NCBI GenBank assembly: GCA_963803495.1
Contig: CAWDMP010000002.1
Span: forward strand, 2,852,001-2,916,000
DNA length: 64,000 nt
Reading direction: 5' to 3'
From: Persicitalea sp963803495
GTDB taxonomy: Bacteria > Bacteroidota > Bacteroidia > Cytophagales > Spirosomataceae
In this document: in pieces, positions 16,657 through 24,472 of the stretch
How the letters are laid out: every line of letters starts with the position of its first letter
Position numbering within the stretch: the stretch's first letter is position 1
Translations under genes and position numbers: made by a program
Notes under the pieces: generated by a model
Database searches by the model: none
What the model was told of the DNA's origin: nothing
What the model saw: only the letters and a program-made list of their open reading frames with translations

Positions 16657-16910
16657 AGTACGTGTTCGTAGAAGAGTCGTGGGAAGATTATCTGTATTGG
16701 CAGAAGACAGACAAGAAAAAAGTAAAGCGGATCAATGAATTGTTGAAAAGTATTGCTCGAACGCCTCACGAAGGAATTGGCAAACCAGAGCCTCTGAAGT
16801 ACAAATACGCTGGTTTCTGGTCGCGCCGAATCGACGACGAACACCGCCTGATTTATCAAGTGAAAGGCGACGAAATTCTGATCGCCAAATGCAGATTTCA
16901 CTATGATTGA
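16653..16910 (+). CDS. yoeB: YoeB mRNA interferase toxin
   Basis: An 85-residue RelE-superfamily toxin that cuts mRNA in the ribosomal A site. The sequence closely follows the E. coli protein: EESWEDYLYWQKTDKK, GKPEPLKYKYAGFWSRRI and a C-terminal CRFHYD. The catalytic residues E46, R65, H83 and Y84 are all present, so it should be active. Translation is coupled to yefM by a 4-nt overlap, which keeps antitoxin in excess. Confidence 0.95.
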   Translation: MKYVFVEESWEDYLYWQKTDKKKVKRINELLKSIARTPHEGIGKPEPLKYKYAGFWSRRIDDEHRLIYQVKGDEILIAKCRFHYD

Positions 16911-16940
16911 ACTGTGCATGAAACCGCAGTACCCGGTATC

Positions 16941-16965
16941 GTGCTACTCGTGCCGGTGAAGTAGC
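16941..16965. repeat. 25-bp direct repeat, right copy
   Basis: Exact match to 16306-16330. Read on the minus strand it supplies the last codons (SLLHRHE) and stop of the truncated haemoglobin gene. The two copies thus restore the 3' ends of two convergent genes on either side of the toxin-antitoxin module. Confidence 0.95.
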
Positions 16966-17357
16966 GAGGTGTTGGTACCCGCGTTGATTTGCTCGATCCG
17001 GTACTCCATTACCGCCGCGATGTTCATGGCGCGCGTTTTGGCTTCGGCGGCTTTCTCGCCTTCAAACAGTTCGTCCACGGTTTTGTGAAACAGGGCGAGC
17101 CAGGCGTCGAAGTACTCGGGCCGGAAGGGATGCGTTTCGTTCAGCTTGAAGTGCGGCGGCATGGGGCGCCCCCGGTAGTGGCCCGCTCCTAAAAGTATCC
17201 CCTCCCAAAAATCGTACATCTTAGGTAAGTGCGTCTCCCAGTTCACATGCGCCACTTCGTTGAAGATGACACCGATTGTAGCATCACCCTTTACCTTATC
17301 GTAAAAAGTGTCGACGAGTTTTTCTATGTCAGTGCGCGTGGTTATATCGGGAAGCAT
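16944..17357 (-). CDS. Group III truncated haemoglobin
   Basis: A 137-residue 2-on-2 globin from ATG 17357 (MLPDITTRTDIEKLVDTFYDKV), which is the usual family N-terminus. The frame could extend to 17450, but the extra 31 residues look non-homologous and would run into the argB start region. Conserved blocks are FYDKVKGDATIGVIF, HVNWETHLPKMYDFWEGIL with the distal region, and the proximal His in PPHFKLNETHPF. A role in oxygen or NO chemistry is likely. Its 3' end lies in the duplicated 25-bp sequence. Confidence 0.87.
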   Translation of the reverse strand: MLPDITTRTDIEKLVDTFYDKVKGDATIGVIFNEVAHVNWETHLPKMYDFWEGILLGAGHYRGRPMPPHFKLNETHPFRPEYFDAWLALFHKTVDELFEGEKAAEAKTRAMNIAAVMEYRIEQINAGTNTSLLHRHE

Positions 17358-17479
17358 GGTATTTTGCGGCGGGTTGGTACTGTCCCCACAACAGGGTAAC
17401 GCCTGCGTTCCGTTCGGATCGGTTGTATGATCCTCGTCATAGCCAGGCATTTTTAAATCCTAGAAAAAGAAATTTTCCC

Positions 17480-18259
17480 TTGACTCTCACACTCGTAAAA
17501 ATCGGTGGCAACGTCATCGACAGCCCCGAAGCCTGCGCGGCTTTTCTCAAAGCTTTTGCGCATTTGAAAGGCCCAAAAATTCTCGTGCATGGCGGGGGCA
17601 AGATCGCCACCCAAACAGCCGCCCGACTTGGCATCGAAACGCAGATGGTCGAGGGACGCCGCCTCACCGACCGCCCCATGCTCGACGTCGTGACGATGGT
17701 GTACGGTGGATTAGTCAATAAAAACCTCGTAACCCAGCTACAAGCCAACGGCTGCAACGCCATCGGCCTCACTGGTGCCGACGGCGGCATCATCCGCTCG
17801 GTGAGGCGGCCAGTCAAGACGATCGACTACGGCTTTGTGGGTGACATCGAGGAAGTAAACGCCCATCAGATCGATCTGCTGCTGCAAGGGGGCTTAGTAC
17901 CGATCGTTGCGCCGCTGACGTACAGCCGCGAGGGGCTGCTGCTCAATACCAATGCTGACACGATGGCCTCGGCCACGGCGGTAGCGATGGCGCAGCTATA
18001 CGATGTCGACCTGATGTATTGTTTCGAGAAAAAGGGGGTACTTTCCGATCCTGACGACGATGCCGCCGTCATTCCCCGGCTCGACCCTGATGCTTACGCC
18101 GAGCACAAGCGAAGCGGAGTGATTTACCAGGGCATGATTCCCAAGCTGGACAATGCCTTCGCGGCCTTACGGGCGGGCGTACGCCGGGTCACGATCGCCC
18201 ATGCCGACGACTTGCTGGCCGCCACAGCCGGACAAGCCGGTACGGTGCTGTCGATCTGA
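17480..18259 (+). CDS. argB: Acetylglutamate kinase (ArgB)
   Basis: Phosphorylates the acylated glutamate in arginine synthesis. The protein has 259 residues from TTG 17480 (M-TLTLVKIGGNVID). An upstream TTG at 17423 would overlap the haemoglobin gene's longer frame. Motifs are VKIGGNVID, the glycine loop ILVHGGGK, GRRLTD, GLTGADG and LLLNTNADTMAS. Some Bacteroidota use N-succinyl intermediates instead of N-acetyl ones, which cannot be told from this sequence. No other arg genes are nearby. It is convergent with the GDPD gene, 8 bp apart. Confidence 0.92.
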   Translation: MTLTLVKIGGNVIDSPEACAAFLKAFAHLKGPKILVHGGGKIATQTAARLGIETQMVEGRRLTDRPMLDVVTMVYGGLVNKNLVTQLQANGCNAIGLTGADGGIIRSVRRPVKTIDYGFVGDIEEVNAHQIDLLLQGGLVPIVAPLTYSREGLLLNTNADTMASATAVAMAQLYDVDLMYCFEKKGVLSDPDDDAAVIPRLDPDAYAEHKRSGVIYQGMIPKLDNAFAALRAGVRRVTIAHADDLLAATAGQAGTVLSI

Positions 18260-18267
18260 TTCAGTTT

Positions 18268-19041
18268 TTATTTCGAGCCCGACAGGAAAGCCGCTAACCC
18301 CGTCAAATCGTCGGAGCCGATGTAGTCTACGCCCAGGTCCTTCAAGGTTTGGTACCCTGTGGCATTATTGGATGTTGCCCACAGGCGTACCAGTTTTTTT
18401 TGGGCATGTTGCAGCGCGATGAATGTGACCAGGCGCTCCCGTATGGCTTCATCGAGCGGTGCCCGGCCGTCCCAGTACTTCCCGAAACTCAGCATACTGG
18501 CGCTCACCAGTTTCACACGAGGCGAGGCGGCTTCGGGGTAAAGCAAATCCTTTCGGCCGTCGAACGTAAAAATCTTGTCCTGAGTAGCCAGGCTACCGGG
18601 AACGGGCATATCGCCGCTGACGACGATCCTGACGTGACGCAGCGCCCGGCGGTGGGGCGTCAGCAGCTTTTGCAGGGCGGCCAGCGTGGCAGCGCCATTG
18701 TCTTTGATGTCGACCAGGAATTGTAGTTCCTTGCGGTCGGGGTAGGGCCAACCTTTGTTTTGCGCGATTTTTTCCAACATCGGAGCCAGGTAAAGCTTCC
18801 GTAGAGTACGATCCGACTGGATATCTTTGGCGTTGTGGGCTACGTAAAGTTCGCCGTTGCGCAGGTACACGTCGGCCTCTATCGAACCGAAGCCCAGTTC
18901 GTAGGCGTCGTAAAATGGCCGGGAATGCTCGTAATCGTTGTGTGCATGCGCATTGGCCACGGAATAGGTCGAGGGCTGCGCTTGTAGCGGCAGGTAGTTT
19001 GCGACGGCCAGCAGCAAGGCCAGTAAAAAGGCGCGGAGCAT
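18268..19041 (-). CDS. Exported glycerophosphodiester phosphodiesterase-like protein
   Basis: A 257-residue protein of the PI-PLC/GDPD TIM-barrel superfamily. The start is set at ATG 19041 because MLRAFLLALLLAVANYLPLQ forms a clean signal peptide. The catalytic-type motif ANAHAHNDYEHSRPF, the acidic pair in GSIEADVYL and the following VAHNAKDI match the metal and acid-base sites. The second half is short (FLVDIKDNGAATLAAL, ATSNNATGYQTLKDLGVDYIGSD). A periplasmic phosphodiesterase is likely; the substrate is unknown. Confidence 0.8.
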   Translation of the reverse strand: MLRAFLLALLLAVANYLPLQAQPSTYSVANAHAHNDYEHSRPFYDAYELGFGSIEADVYLRNGELYVAHNAKDIQSDRTLRKLYLAPMLEKIAQNKGWPYPDRKELQFLVDIKDNGAATLAALQKLLTPHRRALRHVRIVVSGDMPVPGSLATQDKIFTFDGRKDLLYPEAASPRVKLVSASMLSFGKYWDGRAPLDEAIRERLVTFIALQHAQKKLVRLWATSNNATGYQTLKDLGVDYIGSDDLTGLAAFLSGSK

Positions 19042-19272
19042 CGCGCTTTCGTACCTCGCGATTGTAATGCGTGTCATCTGATTCAATGGGTTAAGTACCC
19101 CGACCGCCAATAAAAACATGGGGCCAAGGGTTGCAGTTTGGACTAAATGTACCTACAAAAAGAAGATTTTAGTGCGCTTATTTCCTACGCTGAAATTTTT
19201 TTTAAGAAATAATCACAACAAAGCAACCGATCGCCCCACCAATGCGTACCAGTAATAACAAACCTAAGAAGC

Positions 19273-19845
19273 ATGTCCGAGCGTAACTCCGCCGCTATAC
19301 TTGAACTGCTCGACGGATGTATGCAAGGCAACCGTCGTAGCCAGGAGCTGCTCTACAAGCAGTTTTACGGTTATGCCATGGGGCTTTGCCTGAGGTATGC
19401 CCGAAGTGGCGAGGAAGCGAAGGAAATCTTGAACGACGGGTTCTTTAAAATATTTACAAAACTGGAAACCTTCGATCGCAAACGCCCATTCAAGACGTGG
19501 CTGGGCCGGGTGATGATTAATACCGCGCTCGACCAGTACCGCCGCGAGGCCAAGCACCAGGTTTACGACGACATCCGAGTGGCCGAGACCATATCTGCCA
19601 ACGAAGAAGATGCATTGGAAAAGATGGCCCACAATGAGCTACTCGGGATGATTCAACGGCTGCCGCCCGCTTACCGCACGGTATTCAGCATGGCGGTGCT
19701 CGATGGCTACAGCCACGAAGACATCGCCAAGGAGCTGGCCATTTCGGTGGGTACTTCGAAGTCGAATCTGTCGCGGGCCAGGGAGAAATTAAGGACAATG
19801 TTAGAAAAAAAAAATAAGGTAGAAAATGAAAGAGTGGTCCGATGA
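19273..19845 (+). CDS. RNA polymerase ECF-type sigma factor
   Basis: A 190-residue sigma-70-like factor with region 2 (EAKEILNDGFFKIFTKLETF, then RPFKTWLGRVMINTALDQYR) and region 4 (LPPAYRTVFSMAVLDGYSHEDIA with helix-turn-helix VGTSKSNLSRAREKL). Its 3' end overlaps the next gene by 20 bp. That gene codes for a membrane protein with a cytoplasmic N-terminus, the usual arrangement for sigma factor and regulator pairs in this phylum. Confidence 0.93.
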   Translation: MSERNSAAILELLDGCMQGNRRSQELLYKQFYGYAMGLCLRYARSGEEAKEILNDGFFKIFTKLETFDRKRPFKTWLGRVMINTALDQYRREAKHQVYDDIRVAETISANEEDALEKMAHNELLGMIQRLPPAYRTVFSMAVLDGYSHEDIAKELAISVGTSKSNLSRAREKLRTMLEKKNKVENERVVR

Positions 19846-21265
19846 AGAACTGGACAAGCTCTTTCGGGAATCTTCCGAAAAGCTTGATCCGATTTATGAA
19901 CCAGGCGACTGGGCCGAGCTGAAACAACGCCTCGATGTCGCCGACGGTGTGGAGGCGGGGGGATGGCTGCAAAAAGCAACCCCCTGGCTGGCCGCATTGC
20001 TGCTGATCTTGATCGGGGGAATAGGCGCGTACCTGATTATCGGGGGAAACGAGGGGGAAAAGGTACCCTCGGTGGTAGGGACGCGCCCCGCCGGTCAAAC
20101 CGCCACGACACGACAAGAGGTTGATACAGAATTTTACACAGAAAAAGATTCCAAAACTGGAACGTCGGCACTTGCCCCATCGACATCCGCCGCCCGATCT
20201 GGCACAAAGGTCTATGAGACAAACGAGCGGACGAGTACGGCCGCTCAGCCAGCGTTGGATTCTCCATCCTCGAATAAGAAAGAGCCGCCGCTCGCCAACC
20301 AGGCGGGGCAGGAAGCACGCAAGAACTTTACCAATGAAAAAGGACCGAAAGAATTGCCCCGGCGCCGTGTGACCGCAAGCGGAGTGCGCGACCAACCTGA
20401 GCTGCTCAGGCAGGGAAGGGGCAATGGGGCAATTCTTTCTATTAACGACAGAAAGGAAACCCGAGAGACTGGTAGCGCGCTGGCTGTCAAATCTCAGGCA
20501 GAACAAGGCCGTGAGGTGCTCGCCAAAAACGAATGGCCTGCCTTGACTACCTTGAGCCACCGCGCGGCTAATGTCACGCCTGCTGCCCTGAATTATCCCG
20601 CTGTTAAGTACAAGGCACCCGCCGACTACGTAGCCGCCGGTCCGTCGGCCGCGCCGGTCGAGGTACCCAAGTGGTCCATCAGATTTGGTGTCTCGCCGGA
20701 CCTCAGCATGGTGAAGGGATCGAATATGATGCGCTCGGCGAGTTTAGGTCCAGCGGGTTCGCTGTTAGTGGAGCGTAGCCTGGGCCAACGCTTCTCGGTA
20801 CAAACGGGCATCATTAGGAGTTTGAAGAACTATTACGCCAAAGGCAGCGAATACCAGTGGGCGTGGGGCAAAAAGCAACCGGAGGCACCCAGCAGCGTGG
20901 ATGTGCGGTGCAGTGTTATCGAGATTCCGGTCAATTTCAGGCTGGACCTGAGCCAAAAGGCCCGAAGCCGTTTCTTTGCCAGCGCGGGCGTGTCTTCGTA
21001 CAAAATGCAGAAAGAATCTCAAACTTATAACTACGATACCTACGTACACGACGCTAAGAAGAGCTGGGAAGGTAAGACGGGCTGGTACCCGCTGAGCCAC
21101 GCCAATGTCTCAGTGGGCTACGAGCGCTTCGTCGCCAAGCGGCTTTCGATCGTGGCTGAGCCCTATGCCAGAATACCGATGCGGGGTGTGGGCATGGGCA
21201 AAGTAAATCTGGTGACGATGGGCGTCTGGTTTTCGGTGCGCTACACGCCGGTGTTTAGGAAATGA
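19826..21265 (+). CDS. Membrane-anchored regulator with outer-membrane-barrel-like C-terminus
   Basis: A 479-residue protein coupled to the sigma gene. An acidic cytoplasmic N-terminus (about 1-50, MKEWSDEELDKLFRESSEKL) is followed by a transmembrane helix at about 53-72 (WLAALLLILIGGIGAYLII). Next comes a long linker of about 200 residues rich in Ser, Thr, Lys, Pro and Arg, then a C-terminal stretch (about 285-479) with alternating beta strands like the OMP_b-brl family. The front looks like an anti-sigma factor. Whether the barrel-like domain truly sits in the outer membrane while the helix sits in the inner membrane is unknown. Confidence 0.8.
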   Translation: MKEWSDEELDKLFRESSEKLDPIYEPGDWAELKQRLDVADGVEAGGWLQKATPWLAALLLILIGGIGAYLIIGGNEGEKVPSVVGTRPAGQTATTRQEVDTEFYTEKDSKTGTSALAPSTSAARSGTKVYETNERTSTAAQPALDSPSSNKKEPPLANQAGQEARKNFTNEKGPKELPRRRVTASGVRDQPELLRQGRGNGAILSINDRKETRETGSALAVKSQAEQGREVLAKNEWPALTTLSHRAANVTPAALNYPAVKYKAPADYVAAGPSAAPVEVPKWSIRFGVSPDLSMVKGSNMMRSASLGPAGSLLVERSLGQRFSVQTGIIRSLKNYYAKGSEYQWAWGKKQPEAPSSVDVRCSVIEIPVNFRLDLSQKARSRFFASAGVSSYKMQKESQTYNYDTYVHDAKKSWEGKTGWYPLSHANVSVGYERFVAKRLSIVAEPYARIPMRGVGMGKVNLVTMGVWFSVRYTPVFRK

Positions 21266-21364
21266 CTTTCAAAGTGGCAAAGCTACCAAGTAGGGCGGTG
21301 CTCAATTATAACAACTGAACATTTAAACAGTTAAACAAATAAACCTTTAAACAAACACCTCCCT

Positions 21365-21880
21365 ATGGAAACGAAAGAGAAAGAAACCCTGAAAAGAGGC
21401 GAGTTTTTACGCAGCCTCGGGCTAAGTACCTCGGCGCTGATGGCGTTTTACTGCCTGGGTACCACCATGAGTTCGTGTACTAAAGACTCCCCCGATCCCA
21501 TGGCGCCCCCGGCACCCGGTGGTGGCGCTCCTCCGGCGGGTGGCGTGACGGGTAAAACCTCCGGCAGCGGCATCGACTTCAACGTCGACCTGACTTCGGA
21601 TGCTTACAAAGAGTTGAAGACCGAGGGCAAATTCAAGGTCATCGGCGATACGATTGTGATCGCCACGGCCAACAACAAGTATGTCGCTTTGTCGAAAGCC
21701 TGCACGCACCAGGGAAATACTGTGGAGTACCGAAGTGCCACCAACGACATCCTTTGCCCCGTCCATAAGTCGGAGTTCAAACTGGATGGCGGGGTGCAGA
21801 AAGGTCCGGCGGCCTCGCCGTTGACGGTCTTTACCACCACACTGAGCGCCAACGGCAATTCGCTGAATGTAAAAGCTTAA
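21365..21880 (+). CDS. Exported Rieske [2Fe-2S] protein
   Basis: A 171-residue Rieske protein. An N-terminal hydrophobic segment ends at C38 in the lipobox-like MSSC, so it is probably a lipoprotein. A Pro/Gly-rich hinge (about 44-62) comes next. The cluster ligands are readable as C-T-H (KACTHQG) and C-P-V-H (ILCPVHKSEF). It would carry electrons on the periplasmic side. It heads a run of four same-strand genes (Rieske, DUF5777, YceI, hemerythrin) with short spacers. Confidence 0.87.
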   Translation: METKEKETLKRGEFLRSLGLSTSALMAFYCLGTTMSSCTKDSPDPMAPPAPGGGAPPAGGVTGKTSGSGIDFNVDLTSDAYKELKTEGKFKVIGDTIVIATANNKYVALSKACTHQGNTVEYRSATNDILCPVHKSEFKLDGGVQKGPAASPLTVFTTTLSANGNSLNVKA

Positions 21881-21893
21881 CCCAGATCTTCTT

Positions 21894-22784
21894 ATGGTAT
21901 TCATTCGCCTGACGCTTTGTTTTCTATGCTTATCAGGAGCGGTACTGGCGCAAGATGATTTGCTGGGCGAGCTCGAAAAACAGGCCACCACCGCTATTCC
22001 GGTGGTGGCCACCTTTAAATCGACGCGCATCATCAACGGGCAGTCGATCGAGGCCGTCAAGCGCAACCACCTCGATTTCCGCATTTCGCACCGCTTCGGG
22101 CGGCTCAACTCGGGTGCTTACGAACTTTTCGGGCTCGATCAGGCCGTCATGCGGCTGGGCTTCGAGTACGGCCTCACCGACGATTTGATGATCGGCGTCG
22201 GGCGGAGCGGGGAGCAGAAAGCCTACGATTTTTTTGGGAAGTACAAGCTACTGCGTCAAACGCCCGGCCGCATGCCGGTGTCGGTGACGCTCTTTGGCAG
22301 TACCGTTATCCGCACCCAAAAATCGTTCGTACCGGGCGAAACGTTCAGCTTTCAGGACAAGCTCACCTACACCGGCCAAGTACTGGTCGCGCGCAAGATC
22401 AGCGAAAGCCTTTCGCTGCAACTTTCGCCCACCTACCTCTACCGCAACAAACCTGAACTGGCCGAAGACCAGCGCCTTCTGCTGGCGCTGGGCGTGGGCG
22501 GGCGGTTGAAAGTCAGCCGCCGGGTGTCGATCAACGCGGAGTACTTCTACGCTTTCCGGGAGCAGAACGACGCTCTGCCCTACCACAATTCGCTGGCGGT
22601 GGGCGTCGACATCGAAACGGGCGGCCACGTATTTCAGCTGCACTTCACCAATTCGCTGGGCATGATCGAGAAGCAGTTCATCGGCGAAACCACCGGCGAC
22701 TGGGGGCAGGGCGACATCCACTACGGCTTCAACATCTCGCGGACGTTCAGCCTGAACAAGAAGAAGAACCCGCCGGTTAATTAA
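21894..22784 (+). CDS. DUF5777 family beta-barrel protein
   Basis: A 296-residue protein with a signal peptide (IRLTLCFLCLSGAVLAQ). The mature part begins with the conserved region around FKSTRIINGQSIEAVKRNHLDFRISHRFG and continues as alternating strands to a C-terminus like an outer-membrane barrel. DUF5777 proteins occur next to Rieske and YceI genes in Bacteroidota. The function is not known. It starts 13 bp after the Rieske gene. Confidence 0.83.
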   Translation: MVFIRLTLCFLCLSGAVLAQDDLLGELEKQATTAIPVVATFKSTRIINGQSIEAVKRNHLDFRISHRFGRLNSGAYELFGLDQAVMRLGFEYGLTDDLMIGVGRSGEQKAYDFFGKYKLLRQTPGRMPVSVTLFGSTVIRTQKSFVPGETFSFQDKLTYTGQVLVARKISESLSLQLSPTYLYRNKPELAEDQRLLLALGVGGRLKVSRRVSINAEYFYAFREQNDALPYHNSLAVGVDIETGGHVFQLHFTNSLGMIEKQFIGETTGDWGQGDIHYGFNISRTFSLNKKKNPPVN

Positions 22785-22812
22785 GCGCGTTTTCGAAAAA
22801 GCACCCTACTAT

Positions 22813-23376
22813 ATGAACGACACGCTCAAAATCAATATGCTGCTGGCGCTACTTCTCTTCCTTTTCGGAGAAACCCACGCCCAAAGTAAGCGCTACGCCA
22901 CTACTTCCGGCCAAACGTCGTTCCATTCCAGCACGCCCGCCGAGGACATCGACGCGCTCAACAAAAAAACGCAGGTCATCCTCGACACCCAAACCGGCGG
23001 CATCGCGGTACTGATGAACATGCGCGACTTCGATTTTCCCAACGCCCTGATGCAGGAGCATTTCAACGAAAACTACATCGAGAGCGCCAAGTACCCCAAG
23101 GCCACCTTCCAGGGAAAGTTGGATCAGCCTGTCGATTTTACCAAAAATGGTACCTACCCCCTCGCCGCCACCGGTACGTTCAGCGTCCACGGCGAAAGCC
23201 AACCGCGCACCCTGGCGGGTACCTTGACTGTACAGGGCGATAAAATTTCCCTGGATGCCGAATTCCAGGTCAAGCTTGTCGACCACAAAATCGACGTTCC
23301 CAAAATCGTCTTCGTAAAAATCGCCCAGACGATCGATGTCCGGGCGAAATACGTGTTGAGGCCGTATAGGAAGTGA
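22813..23376 (+). CDS. YceI family periplasmic protein
   Basis: A 187-residue lipocalin-like YceI protein with a signal peptide (MLLALLLFLFGETHAQ). Family features are TSFHSSTPAEDIDALNKK, the MRDFDFPNALMQEHFNENYIES block and the strand pattern ATFQGKLDQPVDFTKNG. YceI proteins bind isoprenoid-type ligands in the periplasm and may serve quinone or electron transfer. This would fit the Rieske and DUF5777 neighbours. It starts 28 bp after DUF5777. Confidence 0.88.
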   Translation: MNDTLKINMLLALLLFLFGETHAQSKRYATTSGQTSFHSSTPAEDIDALNKKTQVILDTQTGGIAVLMNMRDFDFPNALMQEHFNENYIESAKYPKATFQGKLDQPVDFTKNGTYPLAATGTFSVHGESQPRTLAGTLTVQGDKISLDAEFQVKLVDHKIDVPKIVFVKIAQTIDVRAKYVLRPYRK

Positions 23377-23399
23377 CTTTTTTGAGGGGCAAAGCCACA

Positions 23400-23443
23400 A
23401 AGCCCCGAAGGGGTGCCATACCACAGCGCGGGGTGCAGCCCCG
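23400..23443. repeat. REP-like palindromic element, third copy
   Basis: 44-bp core matching 2285-2328 at 41 of 44 positions. It is flanked by an inverted word pair: GGGGCAAAGCCACAAAG before and CTTTGTGACTC...CCTTTGCCCC after (23474-23497). It lies between the YceI and hemerythrin genes. Confidence 0.8.
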
Positions 23444-23506
23444 CCGACCAGAAGGAATAGTTTTTTTCTTTGGATCTTTGTGACTCTGGACCTTTGCCCC
23501 TTCCTT

Positions 23507-24205
23507 ATGAAAACCTCCGCCTACGACGAACTGATCCACGGCAGCCTGTTGCACCAATCCGTGACCGAGCGCCTCGATACCGAGCAGCCGCCCATTGCGC
23601 TCGACGACGAGTTGCTGGAACTGATCTTCGACCTCTACGACGACGACCGCGATTTTCCCTACCAGAAAATCCGCAAGTTTTCCATCGGCGAAATCCTGAC
23701 CTACCTGCAGGCTACCCACCGCTATTACCTCACCAAGAAACTTCCCGAAATCGAGCAGTCGCTGCTCCATATTTTCAGCCGCTACGGCAAAACCCACGAA
23801 TTGCTGGCTGAGCTGTGTTTTTTCTTCAACGACTACAAAAACGATCTCGTCGCGCACGTCAAAATGGAGGAGCGTGAATTTTTTCCCTACATCAAGCGCC
23901 TCGTCAAAGCCGCGCAGGGCGAGTTTTCCCCGGAAGAAGTAACCGAACTGCTCGCCGCTGCTTCCATCGCCCAATTCACCGACAACCACGATTCCATCGA
24001 AGACGAATTGAAGGAAGTCAGCGTCATTATCAAGCGCTACTCCGAGTACGAAACCACGCCCTTACCTTACCGCGTTTTCCTCAACCAAGTCGAGCTTTTC
24101 GAGCTGGAACTCCGCAAGCACGCCATTATCGAAGATCACGTGCTGGTACCGATGGCACTGGAAATTGAGACGAAGCTGAGGAAGGATGTTGAACCAATCA
24201 ACTAA
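23507..24205 (+). CDS. Hemerythrin-domain protein
   Basis: A 232-residue helical protein from ATG 23507. The pattern of His/Glu metal ligands is that of the hemerythrin/RIC (YtfE-like) group: H in ATHRYYLTKKLP, H and E in HVKMEEREFFPY, H in TDNHDSIEDEL, and H with E/D in RKHAIIEDHVLVP. A di-iron centre for oxygen or NO-damage chemistry is likely. It lacks the N-terminal ScdA-type cysteine domain. It is separated from YceI by a repeat-filled spacer of 130 bp, so it may have its own promoter. Confidence 0.82.
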   Translation: MKTSAYDELIHGSLLHQSVTERLDTEQPPIALDDELLELIFDLYDDDRDFPYQKIRKFSIGEILTYLQATHRYYLTKKLPEIEQSLLHIFSRYGKTHELLAELCFFFNDYKNDLVAHVKMEEREFFPYIKRLVKAAQGEFSPEEVTELLAAASIAQFTDNHDSIEDELKEVSVIIKRYSEYETTPLPYRVFLNQVELFELELRKHAIIEDHVLVPMALEIETKLRKDVEPIN

Positions 24206-24276
24206 AATCGCTCTTACCGTTTTTTGAAGCAATACGGGCTCTGTTGATAAGAAAAGACGCATTTCAACTTTTCCAA

Positions 24277-24333
24277 ATGCAGAAAATCGTCCGCAACACC
24301 GGCTTTGGCGTGGTGGGCGTGGTGCGGTTTTAA
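24277..24333 (+). CDS. Candidate 18-codon Val-rich leader peptide
   Basis: A short frame (MQKIVRNTGFGVVGVVRF, then TAA) ends about 24 nt before a strong terminator hairpin. It has four GTG Val codons in five positions. The layout resembles an amino-acid attenuation leader, and part of the GTGGTGGGCGTGGTG stretch could pair with ACCACC in the hairpin. The next gene, a histidine kinase, is not an amino-acid gene, so the role is unclear. Confidence 0.35.
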   Translation: MQKIVRNTGFGVVGVVRF

Positions 24334-24356
24334 GTAATACATTATTCCAAATAACC

Positions 24357-24395
24357 CAGAGGACCGATACCACCGTATCGCTCCTCTTTTTTTTA
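24357..24395 (+). terminator. Intrinsic terminator or attenuator
   Basis: The stem AGAGGAcCGATAC / GTATCGcTCCTCT (one mismatch, 4-nt loop) is followed by eight T and a second T-rich run. It lies 150 bp after the hemerythrin stop and 78 bp before the kinase start. Confidence 0.85.
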
Positions 24396-24472
24396 TTTTT
24401 TCAAAAAAACGCTACCTTTTGGATTCAAACGGGTACATCGCTGAATGGAGCCCGCTACTCAACGCTTGAAAA

